Shown: one piece after another, positions 1 through 11,716 of the stretch
Layout of the letters: every line of letters starts with the position of its first letter
Position numbering within the stretch: the first letter of the stretch is position 1
Source: Trichomonas vaginalis G3
Taxonomy: Eukaryota > Parabasalia > Trichomonadida > Trichomonadidae
Reading direction: 5' to 3'
DNA length: 64,000 bases
NCBI RefSeq assembly: GCF_026262505.1
Contig: NC_067205.1
Location: 13,268,001-13,332,000 of the forward strand
The notes under the pieces: generated by a model
Database searches by the model: none
What the model saw: the letters and a program-made list of their open reading frames with translations, nothing else
Told to the model about the DNA's origin: nothing
Program-made: the position numbers and the translations under genes

Positions 1-1833
1 TTCAAAGATTATGTTACGCAACACGGTGTTACAGAATTTACTTTTGGTGTTTATATATTGGAGCAAGAGTCAATCCTTGATAGTTGTGCATATTTCGGAT
101 CGGTGAATATTTTCAATTTTCTTCATTTGAATTATGATTATGAAATTACAAATCAAAGTCTTTACAATGCTATAATTGGTGGTAATACAGATATAATCAA
201 TGAGTGCTTAAAATACATTCAAGTTGATAGTAAATGCGTAAATGTTGCTATTGAATCTTATAACAATACATTTCTTCAATATATTTTTGATCATGATTTG
301 ATTCAAAACTTTCAAATAGAACCAGAACAAGTTATATTATCACAAAATTTAAAAGCAGTTTTTATTCTTTATGAAAATGATAAAAATTCTATTATTCCTT
401 GGTGTGCTGCTTTCCCACAAACAATTGAACTTTTAAAAAACGGAAATCTTGATTTTTCAAAGATTGATTCTAATAGTATGTCGATACTTCATTATGCCAG
501 TAAATATGATAATTTTGAAATATGCAAATTGTTTGTAGACACATTAGATATTCATCATTGTAATATAAATGCAAAAGATCAAAATTATATGAATGCAATT
601 CAATATGCCGTGGAAAATTACAATAAAGAAATAGTTGAACTTCTTCTTTCTCATAATGCTGATGCTAATTCAAAAAACAAAAATGATGTAACAATTCTAC
701 ACATGGCTATTAAAAAAGAAAATGCTGAAATGGTTAGGCTTCTTATTTCATATGGCGCAGATGTCAATGCAATAGATATAGAAGGAAACACTCCCCTTAT
801 TTATGCTGTGAAAAGTGGAAAAAAATCTTTATCAAAATTAATTCGTCTTCATGCAGATTTAAATTCTGAAGAGAATGAAAGAAATAATATTATCAAAATT
901 CTTATAGCTGCTCATGCAAATCTTAACTATCAGGATGTAAAAGGGCGTACTGCCCTGCATTATTCAGCTAGGAATATAATTCAATTTATTGATAGCGCAC
1001 TTGTTACTGCAGGTGCTGATTTAAACTGTCAAGATGGAAAGGGACGAACTGCTCTTCATTATGCAGCAAAACATAATAATACTAAAATTGCAAAATTTCT
1101 TATTTCTAATAAAGCAGATATCAACATAAAAGACAAAGATGGAAACACCCCTCTCCTTATTTCCACAGAAAAAAATAATGATAATATGTCAAAGCTATTA
1201 ATTTTAAATAATGCGAATTTGAATGAAGCCAACAATAATGGAGAAGTTCCTCTTCATAATGCCGCTAACAAAAATAGTAAAGAAATAGTAGAGTTACTTA
1301 TTTCTCATGGGGCGGATATTCATATTCAAGATGTTTATGGTCGAACTCCTCTTAACATCGCAGCTTCATGTAGCAGCAGGGAAATACCAGAAATACTAAT
1401 TTTGAAAGGCGCAGAAGTCAATATTCAAAATAAATTCGGAAAAACACCTCTTCAAACAGCAACTATTTGCAAGAATAAAGACATTGTGGATTTGCTTATT
1501 TCTCATAGTGCAAATATAAATTTGCAAGATAACGATGGCATATCTCCTCTTTACATAGCAGCAGAGAATAATTGCGAAGAAATAGCTGCTTTTCTCATTT
1601 CTCATGGCGCATTTGTTGATATACCGGATAAAAATGGAAAAACTCCTCTTTTAAAAGCAGCCGAAAACAATTGCAAAGAAGTTGTTGATTTGCTACTTTC
1701 TCATGGTGCAAAACCTAATCTGGCTGATAACTGTGGTATAACTCCTCTTTCATTTGCAGTCGAAAGAGGTTTCAAAAGTATAATTGATTCAATAGTATCA
1801 AATTGTGCGGATATTAATTATTATACATACTAA
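1..1833 (+). CDS. DUF3447/ankyrin-repeat protein, 5' partial
   Basis: The frame is open from base 1, so the start lies outside the window; the first in-frame Met is not the true start. The N-terminal ~130 codons match the DUF3447-type region of trichomonad ankyrin proteins (compare NLKAVFILYENDKNSIIPW here with NLKAVFMMFEKNKNSIIPW in the broken gene at 58.7-60.2 kb). About 12 ankyrin repeats follow (consensus G-TPLH-AA---N-EIV-LLISHGAD-N), to the C terminus. Two repeats are shortened (around codons 270-320), suggesting internal deletion between repeats. Ankyrin stacks bind proteins; no enzymatic domain is seen. This is a very large family in trichomonads and the specific role is unknown. Confidence 0.9.
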   Translation, partial: FKDYVTQHGVTEFTFGVYILEQESILDSCAYFGSVNIFNFLHLNYDYEITNQSLYNAIIGGNTDIINECLKYIQVDSKCVNVAIESYNNTFLQYIFDHDLIQNFQIEPEQVILSQNLKAVFILYENDKNSIIPWCAAFPQTIELLKNGNLDFSKIDSNSMSILHYASKYDNFEICKLFVDTLDIHHCNINAKDQNYMNAIQYAVENYNKEIVELLLSHNADANSKNKNDVTILHMAIKKENAEMVRLLISYGADVNAIDIEGNTPLIYAVKSGKKSLSKLIRLHADLNSEENERNNIIKILIAAHANLNYQDVKGRTALHYSARNIIQFIDSALVTAGADLNCQDGKGRTALHYAAKHNNTKIAKFLISNKADINIKDKDGNTPLLISTEKNNDNMSKLLILNNANLNEANNNGEVPLHNAANKNSKEIVELLISHGADIHIQDVYGRTPLNIAASCSSREIPEILILKGAEVNIQNKFGKTPLQTATICKNKDIVDLLISHSANINLQDNDGISPLYIAAENNCEEIAAFLISHGAFVDIPDKNGKTPLLKAAENNCKEVVDLLLSHGAKPNLADNCGITPLSFAVERGFKSIIDSIVSNCADINYYTY

Positions 1834-2421
1834 ATAACTATTATGGAACATCCACTTAAGACCAATTATTTTTTATGTTATTATAAAAAATTAAATCACA
1901 TTTAATTTAATTAAACAAGACTTGAAATTGAAAGATTTCAAGTATTTCATCATTATTCTAAATAAATGGATTCGTCACGAATAGATAGAAAAGAATCACC
2001 TCTATTATAAAAGAAAGAATTTTAACTATTATATAGGGGAAAAAACAATCATCATGAATATAAAAGCCTCGTCATTAAGGCCGCACTTACGCCCGTCTGA
2101 CTTTAATTCAAATTTTTGACAACTGGTGTGAGGCGTCATTGAAAATTAACCTTAAACATCTGAATTGAAGGTCATAACATAGGAACGTAAGTGCACCGTT
2201 AATAAAAAATCGAAAATGCAATTTCCACTACTATATTAAGAGAAAATAATCATTCATACAAAGAAAACAATCATTCATACAAACAATACAATCATCATGA
2301 ATATAAAAGAAAACAATCATCATTGAAAGAAATAAAAGAAAAGTAATATAATCAACATCTTTTTTATTTATACATATACTATAAAATAAATCTTCTAATA
2401 TATGAAAAATAAATGATTTGA
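1834..2421. other. Intergenic, convergent 3' ends
   Basis: This lies between the convergent ankyrin gene and the exoribonuclease. It has no convincing ORF. It holds the small inverted-repeat unit listed separately and repeated motifs of the type ACAATCATCATGAATATAAA near 2046 and 2288. Confidence 0.6.
2074..2203. repeat. Small inverted-repeat-bounded unit (MITE-like)
   Basis: ATTAAGGCCGCACTTACG at 2074-2091 is an imperfect inverted copy of 2186-2203 (about 15 of 18 positions pair), enclosing roughly 95 bp. Near-identical ACAATCATCATGAATAT sequences lie on both sides at about 2046 and 2288. This could be a miniature element or chance; there is no coding capacity. Confidence 0.35.
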
Positions 2422-5400
2422 TTAATTGTAGTAAAGTATCAAATCATTCTGGCAAGCAACGAAACCTCTCTGAGAGTTCAATCTCATTCTCAGTGTCGAT
2501 CCCAAGTCGAAAGGAGTGTCAGCAACAACGTAAACATCGTGTGTCTGGTAATTGAAACCAATAACAGTTCCATGGGTTCCGAAAGGAACAGGGCCATTTG
2601 GAGCGATTGAAGTAACTCTGTCACCGATACTTATCTTGCTTCTAGATGCTGGATATCCACCTCTAACAATGAACTGCTTTGGATTTAATGTCACTTCACT
2701 TCCTTCTGTTTCTTCGAACTTTAATTTGTCCAATCTCACTTCCAACATTGTAGAAGAAGTTCTTGTTACAATGCTTATTGAAGTATCGATCAAGAACAAT
2801 CCAGCGACTTCTGATTGATTGTGTATCCAGTTCTGTATCTCTTCAATCTTTGCAGGAGCTTTCTCAGGTTTTCCTGCCAATGTATCTCCAAAAATCGTGA
2901 GTTTCGGACGTCCTTTCTCTGATGTCTGGATTTTGGCTTTCTTTGAGTAGAAATCGGCCAATCCTGTGTTCTCCAAATACTCCTTGCAAATGTTCAAAAC
3001 AGATCTGGAATACATGATTGATCCGTCTCTTTGTTTCTGTGCAATTCCGTCCATAACTAAGTCCCTGTAGGAAAGAGTCAATGCGACATCAGGAACACGA
3101 ACATCGCCTTGGAAATTGAGGACTTTTACGGTACTTAACATGCAGGAAACAACTTCTGGCTTGAGTTCTAAATCAGTGGCAAGTTCGTTGATGGATAATG
3201 GATAACTGTCATTGCGGAGGAAGCTGCCATCGAATGGAGTTGAAAGAATTAATTTGGCAGTGATGTAGCCGGTACCTTGGTCGACACTTGTCACTTTTGC
3301 AACTTTTCCTTGGTCGGCACCTTCTATTATGATTACCCTTGATCCTACTTCAGGGAGCTTAGGGGGTTCTGGAGTGAGGTACCTCTTCATTGTTTCGACA
3401 GTGTCTGTTACGATTAATTCGGCTGGGAAAAGGAATTCTTCGTCAGATTTGATTACGGAGCCGTTGATTGACTTGATAGCGTACGGCTGAACTATCAATC
3501 CAACAGTGCACTTCTCGCAATCTAAGCCTTTCGTCCTCTTCAAATTCGAAATCAAATTTTCCATCTTCTTTGCACCGCCGCAAGTAAGGAGGTTGCCAGG
3601 AGAGCGGGAATCAACAACGAAACAGTCTTTGTTGTTGAAACAGCCCATAACTTTGCCTGGAATCAAAGTTGGCCAATTGCAAAGTACAATTTTACCAATA
3701 AGCTGTTTCGCCGTTTCAAGATCTTTGTACTTTTCATTTTCGCCTACTTCTTCGAAGTCCGGAACGATAAACATCGAAGGATATCTGGATGGTTTACCAA
3801 ATATGGCCAATTCGTTTGAAGAGTTCTCGTAATCGTACTGGAATATTCCATTGAGTGTTGGAAGGCCCGGTGGATCCTTTGTAAGCTTCGTTTGTGGTTT
3901 TCCTGGATTCATAATCTTGAGTTCATCGAATTCGTTTCTCTTTTTCTCTTTCGGTGACAGAGCTCCGAACACTCTTGATGTTTCTGTCCTTATTTTCTCC
4001 ATATCAACGAAAGGAATCAGAGTAACTCCTTCGTATTCGTATTTGCGGCCATTGAGGTCGATTTCGAACTTGTCTGGATAGTATTCGGCCAACGGTGATG
4101 GCGAAAACATAAGTGAAGCAATGGGATATGGAAGTAAATAGGACATTTTCGGAGGAAGAATGGAAAGAAGCTGCTCAAATGGTAGCGGTGGACGTCCTTG
4201 TTCGAAGTTCGGTTCGTAATCGAGAACATATTCCGCAACAAGAACTAATGGAGGAGGATAGAAATAATGGAACTGCCAAGTGTAATCTGGGCAGCCTTCG
4301 AAGTAGTATTTGAGGACCCAGTTGAAGGAATCGATCACTGAATGGCATAATTCCTCTTCAAACTCTTTATTAAATCCGGATTTATACTTTGATTTGAGAT
4401 ATGAACGGGCTCCTTCCTTTGTATGTAATTCTGTTGACTTGGCGTGCTTTGTTTTAGCTGGTTTGCCGCTCGGACGAGCTTTGGACCTAACATTTGCGAC
4501 AACTGCTTTAAGGAACGCGAGAAGGTTCTCTTTGTCGTATGTAATCTCTTCGGTAATGAGGTATTTCTTGCGATCGAGTAATGAGAGGCGATAAGCTGTC
4601 AAAATATTGTCGAAATCGCCGTTATGAATGTCGATTTCTGGAAAATGAGGAATGAAGTCGTTTCCGATGAGGAATGAGATGGCAACAAAATCATTGATGA
4701 GCCTTGGTAGGTCGGATTCAGGGAATTCCTTTTGGAAATAATCGCGAAGTAAAGGAAGATGAAGAAGCTCGAAATCTCCAGGACTAACACGGAGTTTGTC
4801 GATTTCTCCGTTGGCTACATCCTCGTTGGGGCCCATCCAGCTTCCCCATTCACGCATAAGATAAATATTCTTTAATCCTGTTTGAAGAGCGAGGAAAACG
4901 AGATCGGCATCGGGTGAATAGATACAATGTGTAGCGAATTCGTCATGTTCCTCTGTAAACATGTGTTCTCTCATGTAATTAAAGAATTTATTTTCGCCTT
5001 CGCCTGGTGTACGATGAGAACTGTAAATAACTTTTGGTTGTGACCAAATTGGATCGTTTTCAATCCTTGAATTGATGAACTTTAAGAGATGCTCGTGTAA
5101 TTCTTCCATAAACTCTGTACCAACAGAAATAGCGGCCGTACTGAAGGTTCCATCTTCGTGGTCGCGTGCTGCGACGAAGCGGCGAGATCTTTGCTGTGCG
5201 CATTTAGCTAGTGGAGCTGGGCCATCGACAGCGATAAACAATAGACTCTCTGGCTTGATTGTTTGAACTAAAAGATCGACATAACGGCATATTTCATTGA
5301 ATAATACAGTGTTATCACCATCTAATGATGGTTTAACAAGCCGAATACTGTTATAAATAATACAGTTGAAATCAATGTAAAAGTTATTGATTCTTGGATA

Positions 5401-5475
5401 AGATAGGCGGTTTGCCCTTTGTCTTATCAAAGGATATCTTTGAACAAGCCAACGGTAGAAGCCTGCAACACCCAT
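2422..5475 (-). CDS. XRN1-type 5'-3' exoribonuclease
   Basis: A 1017-aa protein. I start it at the Met of MGVAGFYRWL, which is the conserved XRN N-terminus, rather than at the longer open frame to 5532. XRN landmarks are in order: IDFNCIIYN (catalytic Asp region), VDGPAPLAK followed by QQRSRRF (mononucleotide-binding patch), YSPDADLVFLAL, and FLIGNDFIPHFP. The C-terminal half contains two segments resembling the SH3-like/KOW domains of XRN1 (GSRVIIIEGADQGKVAKV and IGDRVTSIAPNGPVPFGT). The length is nearer cytoplasmic XRN1 than nuclear XRN2. Its expected role is to degrade decapped, 5'-monophosphate mRNA in the cytoplasm. The gene is intact, and its 3' end faces the ankyrin gene. Confidence 0.92.
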   Translation of the reverse strand: MGVAGFYRWLVQRYPLIRQRANRLSYPRINNFYIDFNCIIYNSIRLVKPSLDGDNTVLFNEICRYVDLLVQTIKPESLLFIAVDGPAPLAKCAQQRSRRFVAARDHEDGTFSTAAISVGTEFMEELHEHLLKFINSRIENDPIWSQPKVIYSSHRTPGEGENKFFNYMREHMFTEEHDEFATHCIYSPDADLVFLALQTGLKNIYLMREWGSWMGPNEDVANGEIDKLRVSPGDFELLHLPLLRDYFQKEFPESDLPRLINDFVAISFLIGNDFIPHFPEIDIHNGDFDNILTAYRLSLLDRKKYLITEEITYDKENLLAFLKAVVANVRSKARPSGKPAKTKHAKSTELHTKEGARSYLKSKYKSGFNKEFEEELCHSVIDSFNWVLKYYFEGCPDYTWQFHYFYPPPLVLVAEYVLDYEPNFEQGRPPLPFEQLLSILPPKMSYLLPYPIASLMFSPSPLAEYYPDKFEIDLNGRKYEYEGVTLIPFVDMEKIRTETSRVFGALSPKEKKRNEFDELKIMNPGKPQTKLTKDPPGLPTLNGIFQYDYENSSNELAIFGKPSRYPSMFIVPDFEEVGENEKYKDLETAKQLIGKIVLCNWPTLIPGKVMGCFNNKDCFVVDSRSPGNLLTCGGAKKMENLISNLKRTKGLDCEKCTVGLIVQPYAIKSINGSVIKSDEEFLFPAELIVTDTVETMKRYLTPEPPKLPEVGSRVIIIEGADQGKVAKVTSVDQGTGYITAKLILSTPFDGSFLRNDSYPLSINELATDLELKPEVVSCMLSTVKVLNFQGDVRVPDVALTLSYRDLVMDGIAQKQRDGSIMYSRSVLNICKEYLENTGLADFYSKKAKIQTSEKGRPKLTIFGDTLAGKPEKAPAKIEEIQNWIHNQSEVAGLFLIDTSISIVTRTSSTMLEVRLDKLKFEETEGSEVTLNPKQFIVRGGYPASRSKISIGDRVTSIAPNGPVPFGTHGTVIGFNYQTHDVYVVADTPFDLGSTLRMRLNSQRGFVACQNDLILYYN

Positions 5476-6132
5476 GATAAATTTTGAATAAAAAAAATTC
5501 AATTGAGTAAACCGAAATTCCGCCGGAACCAATTAATTATTATCCATTCAACAACCAAAAGAAATAATTAATAAAAAGACTCAAAATTTTTGTCAATTTT
5601 TTTCCATCAACAAGTGAGGAGTCAAAAAATTTACATCAAAAACCAGTAATAAGGAACTAGTTTTCTTCTATATATTGAACAGAAGATTGGAACAAAAATG
5701 ATATTGAACAAAAATCCATAAAAATTGTGATATTGATTGTTGGGGTTTATAAACTTGAGGAACTTTATCAGAGCACTTGTTCATAACGTTAACAGTTGCG
5801 TAGCATAATTTGGTTAAAATTTGATTGATTCAAACGTTAATTCATGGAATTCCTAATTCTATGAATATCTAATAAGATGGGTTTGTTATATTGATATTGT
5901 TCTTGTTTTGATTTTGTTGAACTCATCAAATATTTTATTATGAGATTGATATCGTCTTTAACTAATCGATTTAAAGTATGTTTATGCGTATTAAGGCACC
6001 TAAAAATGAATGGATAATAACTTAAAAACAACAATAACATATACAAAATTTAATATAATACAAATAAAATAATATATAGCAAAAAAAAAAGATGAGAACA
6101 TGAGTAACAGAATTATCGAATAATATGCTCAA
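5476..6132. other. Intergenic
   Basis: About 650 bp of AT-rich DNA between two minus-strand genes. A 69-codon minus-strand frame (5837-6046) has no recognisable domain and biased composition; I do not call it. Confidence 0.5.
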
Positions 6133-8662
6133 TCACATATTTTTTGCAATTGAAGTATCTGATAACAAAATATCATCTTCAATTAAAAAGCTTTCTATAT
6201 TTTTGTAGTTCTTTCTTAATTTGATGAAATAAATAACCATGTAAACTATCACTAAGAACAAAGAGCATGAACCAATTACAATGATTAGTAACATATAATG
6301 AGACTTTGCCGATTTATCATTATCGTGATGATCATCATCATTATCATCATTTATTGATGCAATGGAAATGCATGTCATATTATTTCTTAATGTCCATCTT
6401 AAATTGACTTGTTATTCCATTGAATGCCCAATGAGGACTTGTAAAATTACTTGTAATTGTGGACAAATTATAATAAAATTCATCTGCACAAAAAACATCA
6501 ATACTAAAATTATTCCAATCTCGGTTATAATAAAGTTGATCCCTTTCATCATCATTAATAAATGCTATGTGAAGATTTCTAGTTGTCTGGTTATTGTAAT
6601 AAAACTTCTTTGTATATAAATAACCAGTTTTGTAAATAGAATAATGAATATCAATTTCTTCAACTCCAGAAATTTCGTCAATCATTGTCAAACAATTATC
6701 GTGTATACTTAATATATTGCAAGTGAAATTATTGTCTATTCTTGTTGCATTTGTTGAGATATTAAGAATTTGTGGTCTAAATTTCACAGATTGCGATGAA
6801 TAGATATTTGCTGTGGCAATCATTAATGATTTTACATCATATATCAATTCTTCATGGAAATTAAGGCATCCTTTGTCTTCAAATATCACAATTAAGTTAT
6901 TTGATAATAAGTTTTTGTATATTTTTTCATCATTAGGGATAATTTGGCATTGAATTACTCTAAGCTTTAAAAACTGTGTTGATGTCATCAATTTTTGAAC
7001 TGGATATAGGGTAATACTGTCATAAACAGGAGGAAGATATAAATCATAATTTCCATTAATGCGTGAAAAGTCTGTATTATTCTTTTTTGATACCATTGCT
7101 CCATTAACCAGAGTTAATCTCCAAGATTTGTAATTTGCAAATTCAAAAAGAGAATTTTCAACAATGAAGGTAGTTTCATAAATCGTAAGCAAATTAATAT
7201 CGTAAAAACGCGCTTCCTCTGCTAGAAATGATGTTACGTTTGACATGATTGGATTGATGATAGTTAATTCAGTTACTTTTCCTCTAACATTGTCCAATAT
7301 TTGGCAACTTTCTAATTTCAAACTTCTTACGAAAACTTCAAAATCTGTTAAAATTGCATTCTGAATTCTAAGTTCTTCAAAGAAATCATAATCGGCAAAA
7401 CAAATTTTGTTTCTTTCACAATATATATTTAAATATCTGGTGAAGGAATAACTTGCATTAATTACAATCGTTTCGTTACCAAAATCTTTAAAATAAACAT
7501 CAACAATTTCAGAAGTCCTCCCAAGTGTATTGAGAAAAGAAATATTGTTATGTCTTAGAAGCAAGCATCCTTCGAAAGGAGGTTTCGCTCTTGATTCGGA
7601 GATAAAGATAATACTAGGTACAAATGTATTATAATATACAATTTCGATATATACGATTCCTGTTTCTTTATCATGAATATAATCAATTGAAGGATATCCC
7701 GGCTTTTTATAGTTGTAATTGGATTTAACATAAAAATAATCAACTGTCTTAGCCTTTGCAAATTGAAATTTAATGACATCTTCTTGGCTGGCAATATTAA
7801 GAGATATAGGCGTTTTGATTTTCAGATGATCGCAAACTAAAAATGGACAATCAAATGCTTTCGTTCTGAAATATGATTCACCGATTATTTCAATTGTTTT
7901 CGCGTGAATTTGGTAATAATCATGAATGATGCTTATCTGGTTACATGTTAAATTGCAATCTTTGAGATTCCCGGTTCCATTTACTATCAATAAATTTGTT
8001 TTTATCGTTAGGGGTTTTGAAAGAAAAGTGACTTTCTCATTTATCATTAAACGATTTATAGTTAATATTGTATCTTCGAATTCTGTTATTATATTAAAAT
8101 CACCTGCAAGATGAATGCTTTTGAAATATATTTCTTGTGTATAAAAATGAAATTCACTCTTAGATTTTGGCGGTAATTTTATTTCTATCGGAAAAACTTT
8201 GCAATAAACATGAAATTTTGTAAAGCTTGAAGCAAACGCTAGCATATTTACAACTAGTCCATCCCATGATGATGGTAAAAGACGAATATCGCAATTATTT
8301 CAGAGAATAAAATTCATTTGAGTTTTATATGAGATAGATGATGTAAATTTATTGTATAAAAATAATGTTACTGAGTCACATACCGTAATATTCATCGTGA
8401 AATTGAGGTTTGGTAAAATTGTATAGCCGATTTTTGTATTCTTTTGAATTTCCTTTGATATTACAATAGAGCGTCCAATGAGAGCAATGGTTGTTGAATT
8501 TGGAACATTATCTATTCGGAGAGTTGTCGATTGAGTATTAATTGAAATTGTGTCGAAAGTGCCGCTATTAGATGAAAAGTCCAGCTTGTGTATGATATCA
8601 TTTGTACGAGGAATACTAGGCACGGAGATGGAAATGTAGAAAAAGGAAAAAAGCAGAGCCAT
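6133..8662 (-). pseudogene. Single-pass surface protein gene, broken by a stop and a frameshift
   Basis: Three consecutive minus-strand pieces read as one type I membrane protein of about 840 codons. The first (8300-8662) begins with a hydrophobic signal peptide (MALLFSFFYISIS). The middle (6380-8245) is an Asn-rich ectodomain with many N-x-S/T sequons and scattered Cys. The last (6133-6378) has a strong transmembrane helix (MLLIIVIGSCSLFLVIVYM) and a ~35-residue cytoplasmic tail. The first and middle pieces are in the same frame, separated by a TGA at about 8300; the middle and last differ by one base near 6380. No family was recognised. Large secreted or single-pass proteins of this architecture are common on trichomonad surfaces, so an adhesion or coat role is possible but not shown. 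The breaks may be real or assembly errors. Confidence 0.65.
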
Positions 8663-10582
8663 ATCAGAATGTAAATTGTCACTTTGAATTTAATTTATAA
8701 TAAATTCGAATGTGTAATCATTAATGCAATATGATATATTTTAAAGGAAAAAGTGGTTTAAATTAATTGAGAACCCTTCAAAAAAAATTATGAAACTTGT
8801 TTTCTGGATCAAAAAAATGACAAAAATGGAATTAAAAATTGATTGTAATTGAATGCAAATCGGTTTTTTTCACTTTTTAAATTAGATTTTCGATGCTTCT
8901 GATTCAATGGTTGATGATCCTTTTCATGTTTTATTCATTTGGATAACTAACATTTAGGTTAATAAATTGAACAAGCATTAAAGCTTGATCTGATTCCATT
9001 TTAAAAAAACAATTAATTGTGAATATTGGAATTCAAAAGTTAAAAATATGTATTTTAATACTGATATTAGTGTGTTTTAATAACTAAAGATTTTGTGAGC
9101 TTAAATTCTATTCATGTCTTTAATTTTTAATATTTTATCAATAATTTATTAAATAAGCTTGCCACACAGTTTAATAATAAGTGCTTGATTATTAGAAATA
9201 AAATTCAAAGGTATGCAAGCTATTTTTGAAAAAAAAAATGTTATCGATCTGCATTTGATTATTTCATATAACAATAATTTCATTGATCGTTCAAATACTT
9301 TATAACTATAACATTTTTATAGTAATTCACAGCAATTTGATGTTTGAAATTAATTTTGAAATTTGATTGAAGAAAGCAGTCATTTTGAGTAATGTGTTTG
9401 TAACCCATAGTGGATATATATAATGTTTTGAAGATTATTAGAAGATAGTGAAAATAAATTATGAAATTTGAAATACGATATGAGTGAAATTAAGTCATTA
9501 ATGAGACAATAGAAATTTTTTAGATAAGTAATTTAAAAATTGTAAAATCTTGTGAGAAAGTGCGACCAATAGGAATAAAGCAAAACAATTTTGTTTCCTC
9601 TTCTGAAATTAAATTGAAAAGTATCAGCAAGGGAAAAAATTGAGAATATTTATGAGATATGTGTATACAGTAGAAATGATTGTTCAAATTTATTTGGAAA
9701 AATTGAATTTTGCAAATTACCTCAGACTTTTGAGAGGATTGAGTGGCAACTCAATCCTCTGAAATAGTCTGTGGTAATTTTTAGTCTCTACACTATTTCA
9801 ATATAAGCTCCATTTTTAAACAGTTTTTAAAAATCGAGCATTGAAAAGTGTGATGAGAGTTGATTTTTAAATATCAGTAATAACTTCGGAATATTGTGTT
9901 TTACAATAGAATATCGAGGGAAAAGAATTTGAAACAATTTTTTGAGAAAAGTTAAATATTGAGGGGGTATGTTACGTAATTAACAAAAACAAGTAAAAAT
10001 ATTTCGATATAATGAGGATATGAAATTTATTCAAAATAATTCAAATAATTCAAATAATTCAATTTTTATTGTCTTTTCCTTGTTAATAATACATCAGATT
10101 GAATAAAGCAATATTTATTTTCATTTCTTAAATTTTCTTTTCAATTTTTAATAAAAGATATTTGGGATCTACATTTAAAAATTCTAATATTAATTTGAAA
10201 ATAATTTCCAATTAGCTTTTGAATTATATCTCAAAAAATAAAATATATAAAGTTGAAAATAATATAAGTGAAACATTTAGAAAAAAGTATTAGTTATTAC
10301 TTTATCACATTGTTTTATATTCACAATTATTTTCAAATGTAAGCATATTTCAATTAAAACTTTTAAATATGTATTCTCTTGCATCATTGCATCCTTTATT
10401 TAATTTCTTATAACCAAAAAATACTTTCAAAATTCAGTGTAAATTCAAACTTTAAATGTATTCCTTTTAGCTATACATTTGACCACTGTGCCAATTCGTC
10501 CTAACGATTTGTATTGTTAATGCCGGTTTTTATAATCAAATTGAATTATTCTCAACATTTTCAAAGCATTTTCTTTTCTGTT
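8663..10582. other. Long AT-rich intergenic region
   Basis: 1.9 kb without a credible ORF. It holds the palindrome at 9715-9779 and a short AATTCAAAT-type tandem run at about 10028-10062. It precedes the broken kinase gene. Confidence 0.6.
9715..9779. repeat. Extended palindrome (hairpin)
   Basis: GAGGATTGAGT (9734-9744) pairs perfectly with ACTCAATCCTC (9749-9759) across a GGCA loop. The pairing resumes outside a small bulge (CAGACT/AGTCTG, then AATTACC/GGTAATT), giving a ~65-bp imperfect palindrome. It stands out in otherwise low-complexity AT-rich DNA and is far from any gene end. Confidence 0.75.
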
Positions 10583-11716
10583 ATGTGCGCCTTTGTTCTA
10601 GAAGATTATGTTATTCAATCAAATGTTGGAGGCTGATCCTTCGCTCAAGTTTATTTGGCAATACATAAAAAGACTGGCTCCAGAGTTGCAATCAAAGTTA
10701 TTCCAAAAGAATCTGCTGAAGCAGAGGCTAATTATCAGCTTAGTATTCAACGAGAACTATAAATCTTAAGGATGGTAAGTCATCCCTTTATCGCTCAGCT
10801 TTTCGAAATCATCGAAAATGAACATTATTACTTTGTTGTTATGGAATTTGTGCAAAATGGTACTCTTCTTACTTACATCAATGAGCGTTGTCAATTAAAA
10901 GAGCAAGAAGCTGCTAATATTTTCGCTCAAATGATCTTAGTCCTTAAATATCTTCAAGACGACTGCAATGTATGTCATCGTGATATCAAAGCTGAAAACA
11001 TTTTAATGGACACTAATTACAATATATGTGTTATTGATTTCGGTCTTTCTAACATCAGTCCTGAAAATCTTATGAACACCCAATGCGGATCTCCAGCATA
11101 TGCTTCGCCAGAAATGATACTTGGTCAACAATATACATTCTCATCTGATATTTGGTCTTGTGGCTGCGTACTTTTTGCGATGGTTTGTGGGAAATTACCT
11201 TTCTACGATGAAAACATTTCTCGTTTAGCACAAAAAATAGTTTATACAGAGCCTCAATATCCAAGTACCTTAAGTCCTATGTGCACTGATCTATTAAAGA
11301 GAATTCTTACAAAGAAGCCAGAAGAAAGAATCACAATCAATGAAATCATGAATCACGACTGGGTTCACCATCAGATCCAAGAGATGACAGAAGTTATTTC
11401 CAAATTCGAATACGATGAAGAAATCATTAAAGAACGAGTCATGAATGATGCTCAATCTAATATTGTCAACCAAGGAACAGTTGCATTATCAATCATAAAG
11501 AGAGAATTGCTTATGTATTCTATCCATCAAATTAGAAATGCTCAAATATTAAAACCAATGAGGCATAACTCAATCGCGAAATTGGATCCTTTGCCTCGTT
11601 TAGGCAAGCTTGATAAGTGCGCCCCGGCAAGAAGACGTTCATTAACAATTACTTGCAATCCTCCCCCTCTTATTAATGCAAGACGTAAGATACCTTCATT
11701 TAGACATAATCTTTAA
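10583..11716 (+). pseudogene. CAMK/SNF1-like Ser/Thr protein kinase with two in-frame stops
   Basis: One frame runs from ATG 10583 to 11716 (about 377 codons). It encodes a kinase: glycine loop then VYLAIHKKTGSRVAIKVIPK (lysine motif), HRDIKAEN catalytic loop, DFGLSN, and CGSPAYASPEM activation segment, followed by a basic C-terminal tail. TGA at 10634 falls inside the glycine loop, directly before SFAQVY. TAA at 10760 falls in the alpha-C region, directly before ILRMVSHP. Both stops lie where the family has an ordinary codon, and the surrounding frame is undamaged. The open part from 10772 would lack the ATP-binding lobe. It is either a young pseudogene or contains base-call errors; the domain assignment is secure. 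Confidence 0.85.

Noticed and set aside
10583-10771. Alternative genetic code or stop-codon reassignment to explain in-frame TGA/TAA in the kinase
   Set aside because: Both TGA and TAA are involved, all intact genes in the window end at ordinary stops, and parabasalids use the standard code; mutation or sequencing error is simpler.
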